A stretch of DNA of 22,507 bases from an uncultured Oscillibacter sp. (GTDB lineage: Bacteria; Bacillota; Clostridia; Oscillospirales; Oscillospiraceae), in the NCBI GenBank assembly GCA_934574045.1, contig CAKTMK010000037.1, positions 1 through 22,507 on the forward strand, given 5' to 3'. Below, one piece after another: positions 8,062-15,805 of this stretch (position 1 is the stretch's first letter; every line of letters starts with the position of its first letter). The translations under genes were made by a program, and so were the position numbers. The notes beneath the pieces are model-generated. The model was not told the origin of the DNA, ran no database searches, and saw only the letters and a list, made by a program, of their open reading frames with translations.

Positions 8062-8928
8062 TCAAAGCGTCTGCCGGGTGTGGATCTGCGTTTCATCCAG
8101 CAGGATCTGCCATACCGGCTCCGCCGGTCCCGGTTCCATCAAAAGCGTCGGCTCGCAGGAGGGCCGGCAGCAGCTCAGGGCCAGCGCCGTCAGATTATCC
8201 TGCTCTCCCCGCTGGCGGCAGAGCCTGCCCAGCACGGCGAGGTACTGCCGCAGCCAATCCTCCCGCACCTGCCCCTGTTCCAGATACGCCAGCTCCGGCT
8301 CCTCCAGCGTATGATAGAAGCCGTCTGAGCAAAGCAGGAACACGGCCTCCCCCTCGCAGGAGCCGGACGCCAGTGCCGGTACGACCGGGCCGCCCGCGCC
8401 CACGCATTGCAGCAATACATTCCGGCGGACATCCGTGCGGTACGCCTCCTCCGTAATATGGCCCGCCCGCAGCTCCCGCGCAGCCAGCGTCTGGTCCCGG
8501 GTCAGCTGCACGGCCCGCCCATCGGCGATCCGGTATGCCCGGCAGTCCCCCACGTGCATCAGATAGTATCGTTCCCGAACCACCAGCAGCGCCGTCACCG
8601 TGGTGCCAAGCCGGATGTCCCGCTGACTGCCGTACCGGCGGATAGCGGCGTCCGTTCTCTGCACCAGCGCATTCCACTGCGCCGCCAGCAGCGGCTCCGT
8701 CAGTCCCTGCCGCATCATCTGCGGCAGCTCCTCCTGAAACCACGCTCCAAAGGCCGTGATCAGGGCGGCGCTGGCAAGCTCGCCCTGAGCCAGTCCGCCC
8801 ATTCCGTCGCATATCACCGCCAGAGCGATCTCGCCCCAGGCCGTATGGGCAGTCCTGACCATATAGGAATCCTGATTGGACGGGCGGGTATCTCCCTGAT
8901 CCGTATAGCTTGCCGTCTGAAAAAACAT
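8062..8928 (-). CDS. PP2C-family (PPM) Ser/Thr protein phosphatase
   Basis: Soluble metal-dependent phosphatase of 288 residues, slightly longer than the usual 240-250 of Stp/PrpC enzymes. Motifs appear in family order: TRPSNQD (D20), CDGMGG (D41), LGTTVTALLV, HVGDCRAYR (D128), LLCSDGFY (D202) and EQDNLTAL (D244). All metal-coordinating aspartates are present, so it should be active. It would reverse phosphorylation by the kinase encoded downstream. The last ~35 residues extend past the catalytic core and have no recognisable motif. The ATG at 8928 has GAGGA upstream. The gene lies 11 bases after the DUF6382-FHA gene and 39 bases before the membrane FHA gene, completing a reader-eraser-reader-writer order. 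It is a PrpC/PppA analogue by family; the actual substrates are inferred from context. Confidence 0.93.
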   Translation of the reverse strand: MFFQTASYTDQGDTRPSNQDSYMVRTAHTAWGEIALAVICDGMGGLAQGELASAALITAFGAWFQEELPQMMRQGLTEPLLAAQWNALVQRTDAAIRRYGSQRDIRLGTTVTALLVVRERYYLMHVGDCRAYRIADGRAVQLTRDQTLAARELRAGHITEEAYRTDVRRNVLLQCVGAGGPVVPALASGSCEGEAVFLLCSDGFYHTLEEPELAYLEQGQVREDWLRQYLAVLGRLCRQRGEQDNLTALALSCCRPSCEPTLLMEPGPAEPVWQILLDETQIHTRQTL

Positions 8929-8939
8929 AGGCAGTATCC

Positions 8940-10322
8940 TCAGCCGGGAAGCACGTCAAATTCCTCGTCAGCCATTTTGACGACATCGCCCGGGCGCACG
9001 ATGGAGGGCTGGTTGCTGACCAGCTGCCGGCCGTTCAGCCACGTATGATTCAGGGAATTGTTATCCACCAGATAAACGCCGTCAGGCTTCTGCAGAAAAT
9101 AGGCGTGGTCAGTCCCCACCCAGTTGCGGCCACCGGTCAGACAGAAATCCACCACCCGGTTCTCCCTTCCAACGTGGAAGATGGGCTTGTCAATGACGGC
9201 CCGCTCCCCCGTCAGACGGCGCACCAGAGCCAGCTTGCCGCCCGCGGCCTCCGGCTGCCGGGGCTGCTGTTCCATGTCCTCAAGAGAAACCGTGCGGGCA
9301 GCGCCGTCGTCGGCAAGCAGAACGGTCCCGCCTCCGCCGCGGGCGGCCTGCACCGGACGTACCGGCCGGGGGACCGGCTGCACCGGGCGCGCCGGCTGCA
9401 CATCCTCCGGTCTCTTGCCGAACAGGCCGCTTTTCTCCTTTCCGGCCCCGGCGCCTTCCCCCGGCTCCATTCCGGGGACAGCGAAAACCGGACCGCCCGC
9501 CGCCCTTCCGGCGCTTGCACCGCTCCCCTTCTCAACCTTTCCGCCAAAGCCGAAAAGTCCCTTTTTCGCTTTTTCTCCGTCATGGGCGGCCGGTCTCTGA
9601 GGCGCGGCCTGCACTGGGCGCACCGGCTGGGGCGCGGCCTGCACCGGGCGCACCGGCTGGGGCGCGGCCTGCACCGGGCGCACCGGCTGGGGCGCGGCCT
9701 GTACCGGACGCACCGGCTGGGGCGCGGCCTGCACCGGACGCACCGGCTGGGGCGCGGCGCTCCGCTTCGGCTCCGCCGCCAGCTTTTTCAGCTGGTCGTA
9801 AAACGCCTCCACAGAGAAATTCGGCATATGGACTGCGTTGAGCAGCACGGGGATATGGCTGCTGTCCTCATCAGGCGCAAACGTAGTCCTTTGGAGCAGG
9901 TCCTGCAAAAACACCTCCGGCGCAGGCTGCTGTGCGCTGCCCTCCATCACCGGCAGATACGCAAGGCGCGCCTCGCCGCTCAGCGGCTCCACAAACACCT
10001 GATCCCAGGCCAGAAGGATATGGCCGGGGTCCAGCATATATTCCTGACACTCCAGCACCGCCCTGCAAAAGCTGACGAGGAAGGCCATCAGCTTCCGCCG
10101 CCCCATGGCGCCGCCCCAATATCCCATCAGCGCCGTCAGGGAGGACACCGGGAACCTTACAACGCACGTGCCGTCCGCCAGCAGGCTGTTTACCGGCAAA
10201 ATGCCGGGGATCCGGTTGTGTGTCAGCATCCCCATGGCCAGCTGGTCCAGACGCTCCCGCCCCTCAAGCCGGTATACCAGAAAGGCGCCCAATGCCTGAT
10301 TTTCAAATGTAAACGCACCCAT
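8940..10322 (-). CDS. DUF6382 and FHA domain protein with Pro-rich decapeptide repeats
   Basis: Protein of 460 residues, probably cytoplasmic (no signal peptide or membrane helix). The N-terminal ~180 residues resemble the DUF6382 domain that commonly precedes FHA domains in Clostridia. Residues 190-240 are five copies of the decapeptide APQPVRPVQA, with degenerate copies near 310-326. Two GLFG-type motifs (255-258, 299-302) sit in the linker. Threonines T333 (GTVLLADDG) and T344 (RTVSLEDM) precede the C-terminal FHA domain (about 365-460). That domain keeps HVGRE (R386), DH406 and NHTWLNG (425-431), but the Ser that normally contacts phosphate, three residues before the His, is Gly403, so binding may be altered. 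AGGAGG precedes the start. The gene links the pilus genes to the signalling cassette. A scaffold or phospho-switch role resembling T6SS Fha is inferred. Confidence 0.88.
   Translation of the reverse strand: MGAFTFENQALGAFLVYRLEGRERLDQLAMGMLTHNRIPGILPVNSLLADGTCVVRFPVSSLTALMGYWGGAMGRRKLMAFLVSFCRAVLECQEYMLDPGHILLAWDQVFVEPLSGEARLAYLPVMEGSAQQPAPEVFLQDLLQRTTFAPDEDSSHIPVLLNAVHMPNFSVEAFYDQLKKLAAEPKRSAAPQPVRPVQAAPQPVRPVQAAPQPVRPVQAAPQPVRPVQAAPQPVRPVQAAPQRPAAHDGEKAKKGLFGFGGKVEKGSGASAGRAAGGPVFAVPGMEPGEGAGAGKEKSGLFGKRPEDVQPARPVQPVPRPVRPVQAARGGGGTVLLADDGAARTVSLEDMEQQPRQPEAAGGKLALVRRLTGERAVIDKPIFHVGRENRVVDFCLTGGRNWVGTDHAYFLQKPDGVYLVDNNSLNHTWLNGRQLVSNQPSIVRPGDVVKMADEEFDVLPG
9601..9750 (-). repeat. Five tandem 30-bp repeats in the DUF6382-FHA gene
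   Basis: Five direct 30-bp units lie end to end at 9601-9630, 9631-9660, 9661-9690, 9691-9720 and 9721-9750. They differ at three positions only, all synonymous, and each encodes one decapeptide APQPVRPVQA. Units 2 and 3 are identical. A partial sixth unit follows. Near-identity suggests recent slippage expansion, so copy number may vary between strains. There are no spacers, so this is not a CRISPR array. Confidence 0.95.
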
Positions 10323-10361
10323 TTCGCTGTACCTCCTCGTTTTCCAGCGGGAAAATCTCCC

Positions 10362-11039
10362 TCATCCAGGACTGTCCGTCTCCGGCTTCTGGGGCGCTTC
10401 GATCAGCTCCGTCCCCCACATCCGGGAGCACGCCTGCTGCGTGGAGCGAAACTCCGACAGCTTCTTCATGCCCTCCAGCCCAAAGAGATCATACGGGTAT
10501 GAGACGGTGTAGCTCACCCGCACATACAGGTCCGCGCCCACCACATCGGACCCGCTGAAATCCAGACCGTCCAAGCCGTCCACAACTCTCAGGGCCTTCA
10601 GCATCTCGTCTGCCCGCGCCTCGCGGGTGCCCTCTCCGTCCGAACCGCTTCCGGTCAAATACCCGACGAAGCGGGTCTTTGCCGCGGACTCCCAGGACTC
10701 CCGGGTGGCCCCGTTCTCCCGGTCGAACCACCGCTCTCGGGAGGAGAAGTGGGGATCATCCGGCGCAAAGTCCGTGACCAGCTCTATGAGCGGACGCACG
10801 ATATCCTCGCCCGTGCTGAACTCCCCGGAAGATGTGAGCTTATTGGTGGCGTAGCTGTCCAGCGCAAGGCTCTGGGCGCTTTCCACCAGAGCGTGGCCGA
10901 TGAGGCTCTGGGCCATGAACACCGTGAGCAGGCTGTACATCGCCAGTACGAACAGGATAAAAATGAATACGGAAAAGCAGGCTTCCAAAACCATACTGCC
11001 GTCCTGACCCTCCCTGCCCCTGTTCCATGCCGCCTTCAT
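10362..11039 (-). CDS. TadE/TadF-like pseudopilin (second copy)
   Basis: Protein of 225 residues with a short charged N-terminus (MKAAWNRGREGQDGSMVLEA) followed by one long hydrophobic helix (about 17-42) and an extracytoplasmic domain. GSMVLEA-F before the helix matches the TadE/TadF arrangement, where a prepilin peptidase cleaves after Gly and Glu sits near +5 of the mature protein. That fits G14 with E19. TadE/TadF are minor pilins needed for Flp fibre assembly. The soluble part has no family I recognise and keeps a beta-strand-like DLYVRVSYTVSYPYD segment. ATG follows directly on the TAA of the DUF5702 gene (TAAATG), with GGGGG upstream, indicating coupled translation. The DUF6382-FHA gene follows after 39 bases. 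Which minor pilin (TadE or TadF) it corresponds to cannot be decided from sequence alone. Confidence 0.75.
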   Translation of the reverse strand: MKAAWNRGREGQDGSMVLEACFSVFIFILFVLAMYSLLTVFMAQSLIGHALVESAQSLALDSYATNKLTSSGEFSTGEDIVRPLIELVTDFAPDDPHFSSRERWFDRENGATRESWESAAKTRFVGYLTGSGSDGEGTREARADEMLKALRVVDGLDGLDFSGSDVVGADLYVRVSYTVSYPYDLFGLEGMKKLSEFRSTQQACSRMWGTELIEAPQKPETDSPG

Positions 11040-13760
11040 TTAATACCCCCTGTAAACCAGCCGGTCCATCGTCAGCGGTCCCTTTCCGGACAGGACCGGG
11101 ACCGGCAGCAGCGGTATCAGCGTGCCGGACGCCTCCGTGCGGATGACCGTGTAGCTTTCGTCGATCTGAAACGGCACCAGAGCATCCGTCCTGTCAAACG
11201 CGGAGACGTGCAGCTCCTGATACGCGACGCTCTCGCTCTGGATCAGGTCGGCCAGACGCTGGAGATACGCCTCCTCATTACCGAAGATCATCATGAGAAA
11301 CAGGCTGTGCTGCTGGTAATCAAACGAGGTCGCCGACTCGATAATGCCCTTTGCGCCATCTGACAACCCCGGCTTCTTGGGGGCGGCGCTCCCGCCCTGA
11401 CCAGTACCGCCGGAACCGGAGCCGGAACCGGAGCCGGAACCGGAGCCGGAACCGGAGCCGGAACCGGAATCGCTGCCCGTCTGAATGAAGCTGTTGGAGG
11501 CCTCCTTGATCCAGCGCAGGATCCCGTCCGGTGTCACATAGGGTGAAAACACATTGACCAGACTCACACTGTGGCCGTTGACCAGCAGGACCGTGTCCAT
11601 CAGCGCCTCCAGAAGGACCAGTCCCACGGCGACGACCGGATAAGCCACGGTGGACGCCGCCGCCATCGCCTGCACCTCCGCGTTGCCAAGGATCTGCAGG
11701 CTGATAAGGGCCCGGAATACAAACAGCGCGGCGAATTGATAGAACTGGTTCAGCATCTCGGAATTGGCGCCCCAGATAACATACTCCAGCTCCGCGCCGC
11801 CAAAGGCCCTGCTGGGCACGCCGCCGCCCGTCTGGATCGCCTCAATGACTGACAGCAGGTCGTTCAGTCCGATCGGCATCTGCCGGCCGACCGCACCGCC
11901 GGACTTCCCAAAGGCGATCTCGGAAAAGCTATAACCCGTCAGCGTTTCGGCAGAGGTGCAGTAGGTCGTCCGGTTGGGCAGATCATAGACCAGATAGCCG
12001 TTGAGCAGCACCCGGTTCCCCAGGGAAGCGGCCAGTCCTTCCATCTGCTTCTCCATCTGTTTCCCCATCGTCACGATATCTTCGGACAGCTGCGCGCCAT
12101 GGCCGCACGCCTTTACAATGCTGTCGACCATCTCCATCGTGCCGAAATTGGAGATGATGCTGGAGATATCCTCCAGCAGGGCCGCCAGATTCTCGAAGAT
12201 CCGGGCCATGAGATCAGGGCTTATACCGTTGGACAGACCGAAAGGATCGTCCGCGATAAAGTCCGGGTCGATCTCCTGCAGATACCGGATGGCCCGCGCC
12301 TCATCCGCTGGGTCCCCCTCCGCCAGCGCGAAGGCGCCGCTGCGGTCCTTTTGGCTGGGCAGCTTCAGCTCGCCGATGTAGAAAGCCGGGTCCAGCTGGC
12401 AGTTGATGGCAGGATCAAAAAACGTGGTTGCGGAAAATACGCTCTTGAAGCCGTCGATGATGCTGTTGAGGACTTCCAGCAGTCCCTCCGTCGCCACCTC
12501 ATCCAGAGAATCCTGCATGATCCGGTCCAGCGCAGCGGGGTCCGCCAGCTCCTTTACCTGCGCCAGATGATACTCTCGGTCCAGCTGTGTGTCCGGATCC
12601 TCCCGCGGGGCCGCCGGATCAAACGTCCGGAGCTTCTCCTCCTCCGTCTTCAGCGCGTCGTAAGCCGTCCGCATTTTATCCGAAGCCATGGCCTGCTTCA
12701 GCTTTTCCGTCCGAACATCCAGAGAGCTGCAGGCGGTATCCACGCCGTCGTTGATGGCGCCGACCTGATCCGTTATGATCTTGTTTGCCGCGTTCTGCCG
12801 CTCCCGTGCTTCCCTGTCCGCGGCGCTTTCGGTCGTGCCCTTTGGCGCCTCCTTCTGGGCATACCGCTTCTCCAGATCCACCGTTACCGCTTCCGCAGTG
12901 ACAGAGATGGTCTTGGAGCCTGCCGCCTCCCGTTTTTCGATCACCTCGTCCGCGGCCTCCTGAAGCTCTTTCACCGCATCCTTCATGCTGGAGATCGCCG
13001 TCAGATAATCGTTTTTCGCCTGCTCCGCCGCGTTCTCCAGCTGCCTGCGGGTCTCCGCCCAGTTCTCATAGCCCTCGCTGTCGGTCTCTCGGTCCGGGCA
13101 GGGTGTATCCAAATGCTCCGACAGGTCCGCCACTGCATCCTTCCAGTCCGTATATGCAGTATCGTATTTTTCGGCGGTCTTTTCCGCAGCCTCCGCTGTC
13201 GTTTTGGCTTCGTTCACAGCCTTGATGGAGTCGGCCCACGCGCCCACGGCATCGCTGCCCTTAAACAGCAGATCCCACGCAAATGCGCCCTCCAGCTTCT
13301 CCTCCAGATCGCTGACGATGGTTTCCATATGAAGACCGTCCGTCACCAGCCTGTTGGGGACCAGCAGCTTGCTGTATTCCTCCACCTGATGGCGGAGCAC
13401 TCTGGTATCCGCCAGAGGATACATGCCTGTCGCAGATACAGTCCCCATGTCGATGCCCGCCGTATCAATGAGCTGGTTTTTCTCCAGATAGTCCAGCGTG
13501 AAGTCCGTCAGGGCGTCCTCGCTGTCGCTCTGTTCCACCGCCAGCAGCCCAAACCGGTCCTTGAGATACTCGTCATACCGGGAAAGATTTGACATAGAGA
13601 TCGTCCCCAGCAGCTCATCCAGCGTCCTGACCGCGCTTTGATACCGCATATTTTCCACCATGACCGCCGCAAGGGAGTAAAAGGGCAGCAGCAGCATCGC
13701 CAGCAGCAGGGAGATCGCGCCCTTCGTTCCGTTGATCCACATGTGTTTTCTCTGTCGCAT
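11040..13760 (-). CDS. DUF5702 family membrane-anchored protein of the Tad locus
   Basis: Protein of 906 residues. A short basic N-terminus (MRQRKHMW) is followed by one membrane helix (about 13-35; GAISLLLAMLLLPFYSLAAV) and then RYQSAVRTLDELL, RYDEYLKDRFGLLAVEQ, a pattern I associate with DUF5702 proteins in clostridial tad loci; it occupies the place of TadG in other Tad systems. Residues roughly 150-400 are Ala/Glu/Lys-rich and probably coiled-coil. A later segment has further hydrophobic stretches (about residues 670-730; FAALFVFRALISLQ, VVAVGLVLLEALMDTVLL), followed by a (Ser-Gly)n tract. The ATG at 13760 was chosen because GAGGAG precedes it; the longer frame to 13916 overlaps the preceding gene. 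Start lies 11 bases after the TadE stop. Function unproven; a structural or scaffolding part of the pilus machine is inferred from position. Confidence 0.8.
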   Translation of the reverse strand: MRQRKHMWINGTKGAISLLLAMLLLPFYSLAAVMVENMRYQSAVRTLDELLGTISMSNLSRYDEYLKDRFGLLAVEQSDSEDALTDFTLDYLEKNQLIDTAGIDMGTVSATGMYPLADTRVLRHQVEEYSKLLVPNRLVTDGLHMETIVSDLEEKLEGAFAWDLLFKGSDAVGAWADSIKAVNEAKTTAEAAEKTAEKYDTAYTDWKDAVADLSEHLDTPCPDRETDSEGYENWAETRRQLENAAEQAKNDYLTAISSMKDAVKELQEAADEVIEKREAAGSKTISVTAEAVTVDLEKRYAQKEAPKGTTESAADREARERQNAANKIITDQVGAINDGVDTACSSLDVRTEKLKQAMASDKMRTAYDALKTEEEKLRTFDPAAPREDPDTQLDREYHLAQVKELADPAALDRIMQDSLDEVATEGLLEVLNSIIDGFKSVFSATTFFDPAINCQLDPAFYIGELKLPSQKDRSGAFALAEGDPADEARAIRYLQEIDPDFIADDPFGLSNGISPDLMARIFENLAALLEDISSIISNFGTMEMVDSIVKACGHGAQLSEDIVTMGKQMEKQMEGLAASLGNRVLLNGYLVYDLPNRTTYCTSAETLTGYSFSEIAFGKSGGAVGRQMPIGLNDLLSVIEAIQTGGGVPSRAFGGAELEYVIWGANSEMLNQFYQFAALFVFRALISLQILGNAEVQAMAAASTVAYPVVAVGLVLLEALMDTVLLVNGHSVSLVNVFSPYVTPDGILRWIKEASNSFIQTGSDSGSGSGSGSGSGSGSGSGSGGTGQGGSAAPKKPGLSDGAKGIIESATSFDYQQHSLFLMMIFGNEEAYLQRLADLIQSESVAYQELHVSAFDRTDALVPFQIDESYTVIRTEASGTLIPLLPVPVLSGKGPLTMDRLVYRGY
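11411..11470 (-). repeat. 12-bp tandem repeat encoding a Ser-Gly tract
   Basis: Four exact copies of CGGAACCGGAGC lie at 11411-11458, followed by a fifth differing in its last two bases (11459-11470). On the coding strand each unit specifies Ser-Gly-Ser-Gly. The tract sits in an exposed linker of the DUF5702 protein. Copy changes of 12 bp stay in frame, so it is a likely length-variable linker. Confidence 0.92.
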
Positions 13761-13771
13761 AAACGGTCTCC

Positions 13772-14416
13772 TCACTGGCTGCGCCAACTGTCTCTGATCT
13801 TCTGGATCATATCGCATACCTTGTTGACAGCCTTGGAAATGATCCCTCCATAGGTCTGTTCCGTCAAAGACTGATAGGTATCCACGGAATTGACGTAATT
13901 CAGGATGTCCACACACTCGGCCACGCCGGTAGCGCCGAAGGTCTGGGCAGACTCCAGACCGAACACCGACAGCGCGCCCCCAAAGGGGATCTCATACTTT
14001 GCTTCGACATGCACCTCTACATGGCGGCGGGACAGCGCGTTGGAGACCGTGGTGACCTGGATCACGGGATCGGACACCGGATAGGCCAGACTGCACTTTT
14101 TCAGGCTCCACGCGGCATACTTCTGCCCCTTTCTGCCGTTGCTCTCCGCCAGCTCGTCAGAGCCGTACCGCCACAGGGGCATGGCGTCGATCATGTCCAC
14201 ATTGATGTAGCCAATGACCGGATCGGCGCCGGGATAGGCATAGCTCTGGGCAATGCGGGCGGCGGTGTCGTTGGCGATGCTGCACACCGCCCACTGCTGG
14301 AACTGCAAAAACCCAAGGCTCACCAAGGATACGATCGTAATGATCGTCAGCAGCATCACGATCATGCCGTCGATCATCAGGGAGCCGCTTTCCTCTCCCT
14401 GCACAAACTGCCTCAT
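13772..14416 (-). CDS. TadE-like pseudopilin
   Basis: Protein of 214 residues. The short N-terminus MRQFVQGEESGSLMIDGMIV leads into one membrane helix (about 15-40), followed by QQWAVCSIANDTAARIAQSYAY, a helix-extension pattern typical of TadE-like minor pilins and Firmicutes membrane pseudopilins. SGSLMIDG matches a prepilin-peptidase-like site with an acidic residue just inside the helix (D16). The extracytoplasmic part has a conserved-looking beta segment (HVEVHVEAKYEIPFGG), as seen near the end of TadE domains. The ATG at 14416 has AAAGGAGG upstream and is 26 bases after the WG-repeat gene; the longer frame to 14476 overlaps that gene and has no such site. The DUF5702 gene follows after 11 bases. 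A role in assembly of the Flp fibre is inferred from family and position. Confidence 0.78.
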   Translation of the reverse strand: MRQFVQGEESGSLMIDGMIVMLLTIITIVSLVSLGFLQFQQWAVCSIANDTAARIAQSYAYPGADPVIGYINVDMIDAMPLWRYGSDELAESNGRKGQKYAAWSLKKCSLAYPVSDPVIQVTTVSNALSRRHVEVHVEAKYEIPFGGALSVFGLESAQTFGATGVAECVDILNYVNSVDTYQSLTEQTYGGIISKAVNKVCDMIQKIRDSWRSQ

Positions 14417-14442
14417 ACCGCCCCTCCTTTTCCGGTAAGCGT

Positions 14443-15780
14443 TCACCGCTCCACGACCCACTGGATAAACCGCCATTCTTCCGTATCCGCCAGCCGCACG
14501 GGGCAGCAGTCCGCCTTGGGATCAAAGTACCCCGCGTCCGCGAACTGCGGAGCCACGACCTCCCGGCCCTCCTCGTCAATAAAGCCCCACAGGCCGTCCC
14601 TGCAAACGGCGGCCGTGCCGCCGGAAAAGCTGCGGGCCTGTTCATAGGCCGGTTCGATCAATACCTTTCCCTTGGGGGACACGAACCCCCACAGCCCATC
14701 TTTGCAAAAGGCGATGGGACCGTCCACGCAGACGTCGATATCATCGCACTGGAACTCCCCCTGAGCCTTCCAGGAGGTACTGTAAATATGCCACTGTCCG
14801 TCGGACTTCGCCAGAATACAGCCGTCCTGCCGGAAATCCCCGTCGGCGTTCAAGCGGATATCCTCCCAGCGTTCTTCGGATACCGGCGTCCCGTTTTCAT
14901 CAATAATCAGCCAGCCCTCATCTGTTTGAACAGCCGCCTTGCCGTCATAGAAGCTGCCGGCCTTCAGATATCCCGTCAGCAGCGTCTGGCCATCGTCGCT
15001 CAGATAACTCCAGATATCGGCTTCCGCCAGCCTTGCCGGCAGCACAGCCTCGCTCCAGCAGCCGGCCTCCGCCAGCGTCTGCTCGTAGCGGACCTGCTTC
15101 ACGCCCTTAGCGTCCACCAGCCAGCTCATTCCGTCGCCGTCGGTGACCGCCACCCTGCCGGAGGTCCCCGCCGGGCCCATCACCGGATAGACGCCGGAAA
15201 GCACCGCTGAGCCGTCAGAGGTGACCATCCCCCAGTTCTCCCCGTCCGTCTGCACCACGTAATCACCCTTCCAGCAGCCGGGGAGAAGCTGGGGATAGCT
15301 CTGATAGCCGGTCTTGAAAACGTAATAAGCCGACTGGAACTGCTTCTCCAGCGTCTCGCTGGAAACGTCCTTATCCTGCGCGCGCCTGAGGATCTTGACC
15401 GCCTTGGTATAATCCTTCTGGTCCAGATATATCTGAATATGCCGCTCCCAGAAGGCCGTCTCCTTCGGATAATCGGCGTTCGCCCGGGTCAGCATATCCG
15501 TGTACCGATTCCGCACGGTCCCGCTGGGATCTTCCTGATAATACAGCGCATAGACCCGATCCAGATCCTCATACAGCGCCCTCTGTCTTTTCTGGGACAG
15601 TGCATCCTCATAAGAGCTGATGGCTCTGGCGTACAGGCCCTGAGCCTCCTCCGTCCGCGCCTGCTCCAGCGTCTGGGAGAACCGGGACATCTCCGCCGCC
15701 TTTCCTCCCAAAACAGCCGCCCAGCTGGCCGCGGTCAAAAAGACCAGCAGCACCGCCACTGCCAGCCGTGTCTGATTCAT
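14443..15780 (-). CDS. Membrane-anchored TPR and WG-repeat protein
   Basis: Protein of 445 residues. An N-terminal signal-anchor (about 5-26; LAVAVLLVFLTAASWAAVLG) is followed by a helical, TPR-like region (about 30-150; EEAQGLYARAISSYEDALS and QIYLDQKDYTKAVKILRRA). The C-terminal part (about 175-435) has WG/KWG-type beta repeats: NWGMVTSDGSAVL, LWGFVSPKGKVLIEPAYEQA, LWGFIDEEGREVVAPQFADA and more divergent copies. WG repeats form beta structures often placed outside the cell. GGAGGGAATGGT lies before the ATG. The gene sits between the prepilin peptidase and the TadE gene, in the operon position where Gram-negative tad loci carry the TPR lipoprotein TadD. No lipobox Cys is visible, so it is an analogue at most. 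The function is unassigned; a pilus-base or surface-sensor role is inferred. Confidence 0.82.
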   Translation of the reverse strand: MNQTRLAVAVLLVFLTAASWAAVLGGKAAEMSRFSQTLEQARTEEAQGLYARAISSYEDALSQKRQRALYEDLDRVYALYYQEDPSGTVRNRYTDMLTRANADYPKETAFWERHIQIYLDQKDYTKAVKILRRAQDKDVSSETLEKQFQSAYYVFKTGYQSYPQLLPGCWKGDYVVQTDGENWGMVTSDGSAVLSGVYPVMGPAGTSGRVAVTDGDGMSWLVDAKGVKQVRYEQTLAEAGCWSEAVLPARLAEADIWSYLSDDGQTLLTGYLKAGSFYDGKAAVQTDEGWLIIDENGTPVSEERWEDIRLNADGDFRQDGCILAKSDGQWHIYSTSWKAQGEFQCDDIDVCVDGPIAFCKDGLWGFVSPKGKVLIEPAYEQARSFSGGTAAVCRDGLWGFIDEEGREVVAPQFADAGYFDPKADCCPVRLADTEEWRFIQWVVER

Positions 15781-15805
15781 ACCATTCCCTCCAAGTCGCC
15801 GATCG

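Noticed and set aside
9601..9750. Possible CRISPR array
   Set aside because: The 30-bp repeats are contiguous with no spacers and encode a decapeptide in frame.
12099..13592. 497-codon plus-strand open frame opposite the DUF5702 gene
   Set aside because: No ribosome binding site or family motif; it mirrors the minus-strand coding frame.
13761..13916. N-terminal extension of the DUF5702 protein
   Set aside because: It overlaps the TadE gene and lacks the signal-anchor context; the ATG at 13760 has GAGGAG upstream and begins the membrane helix region.
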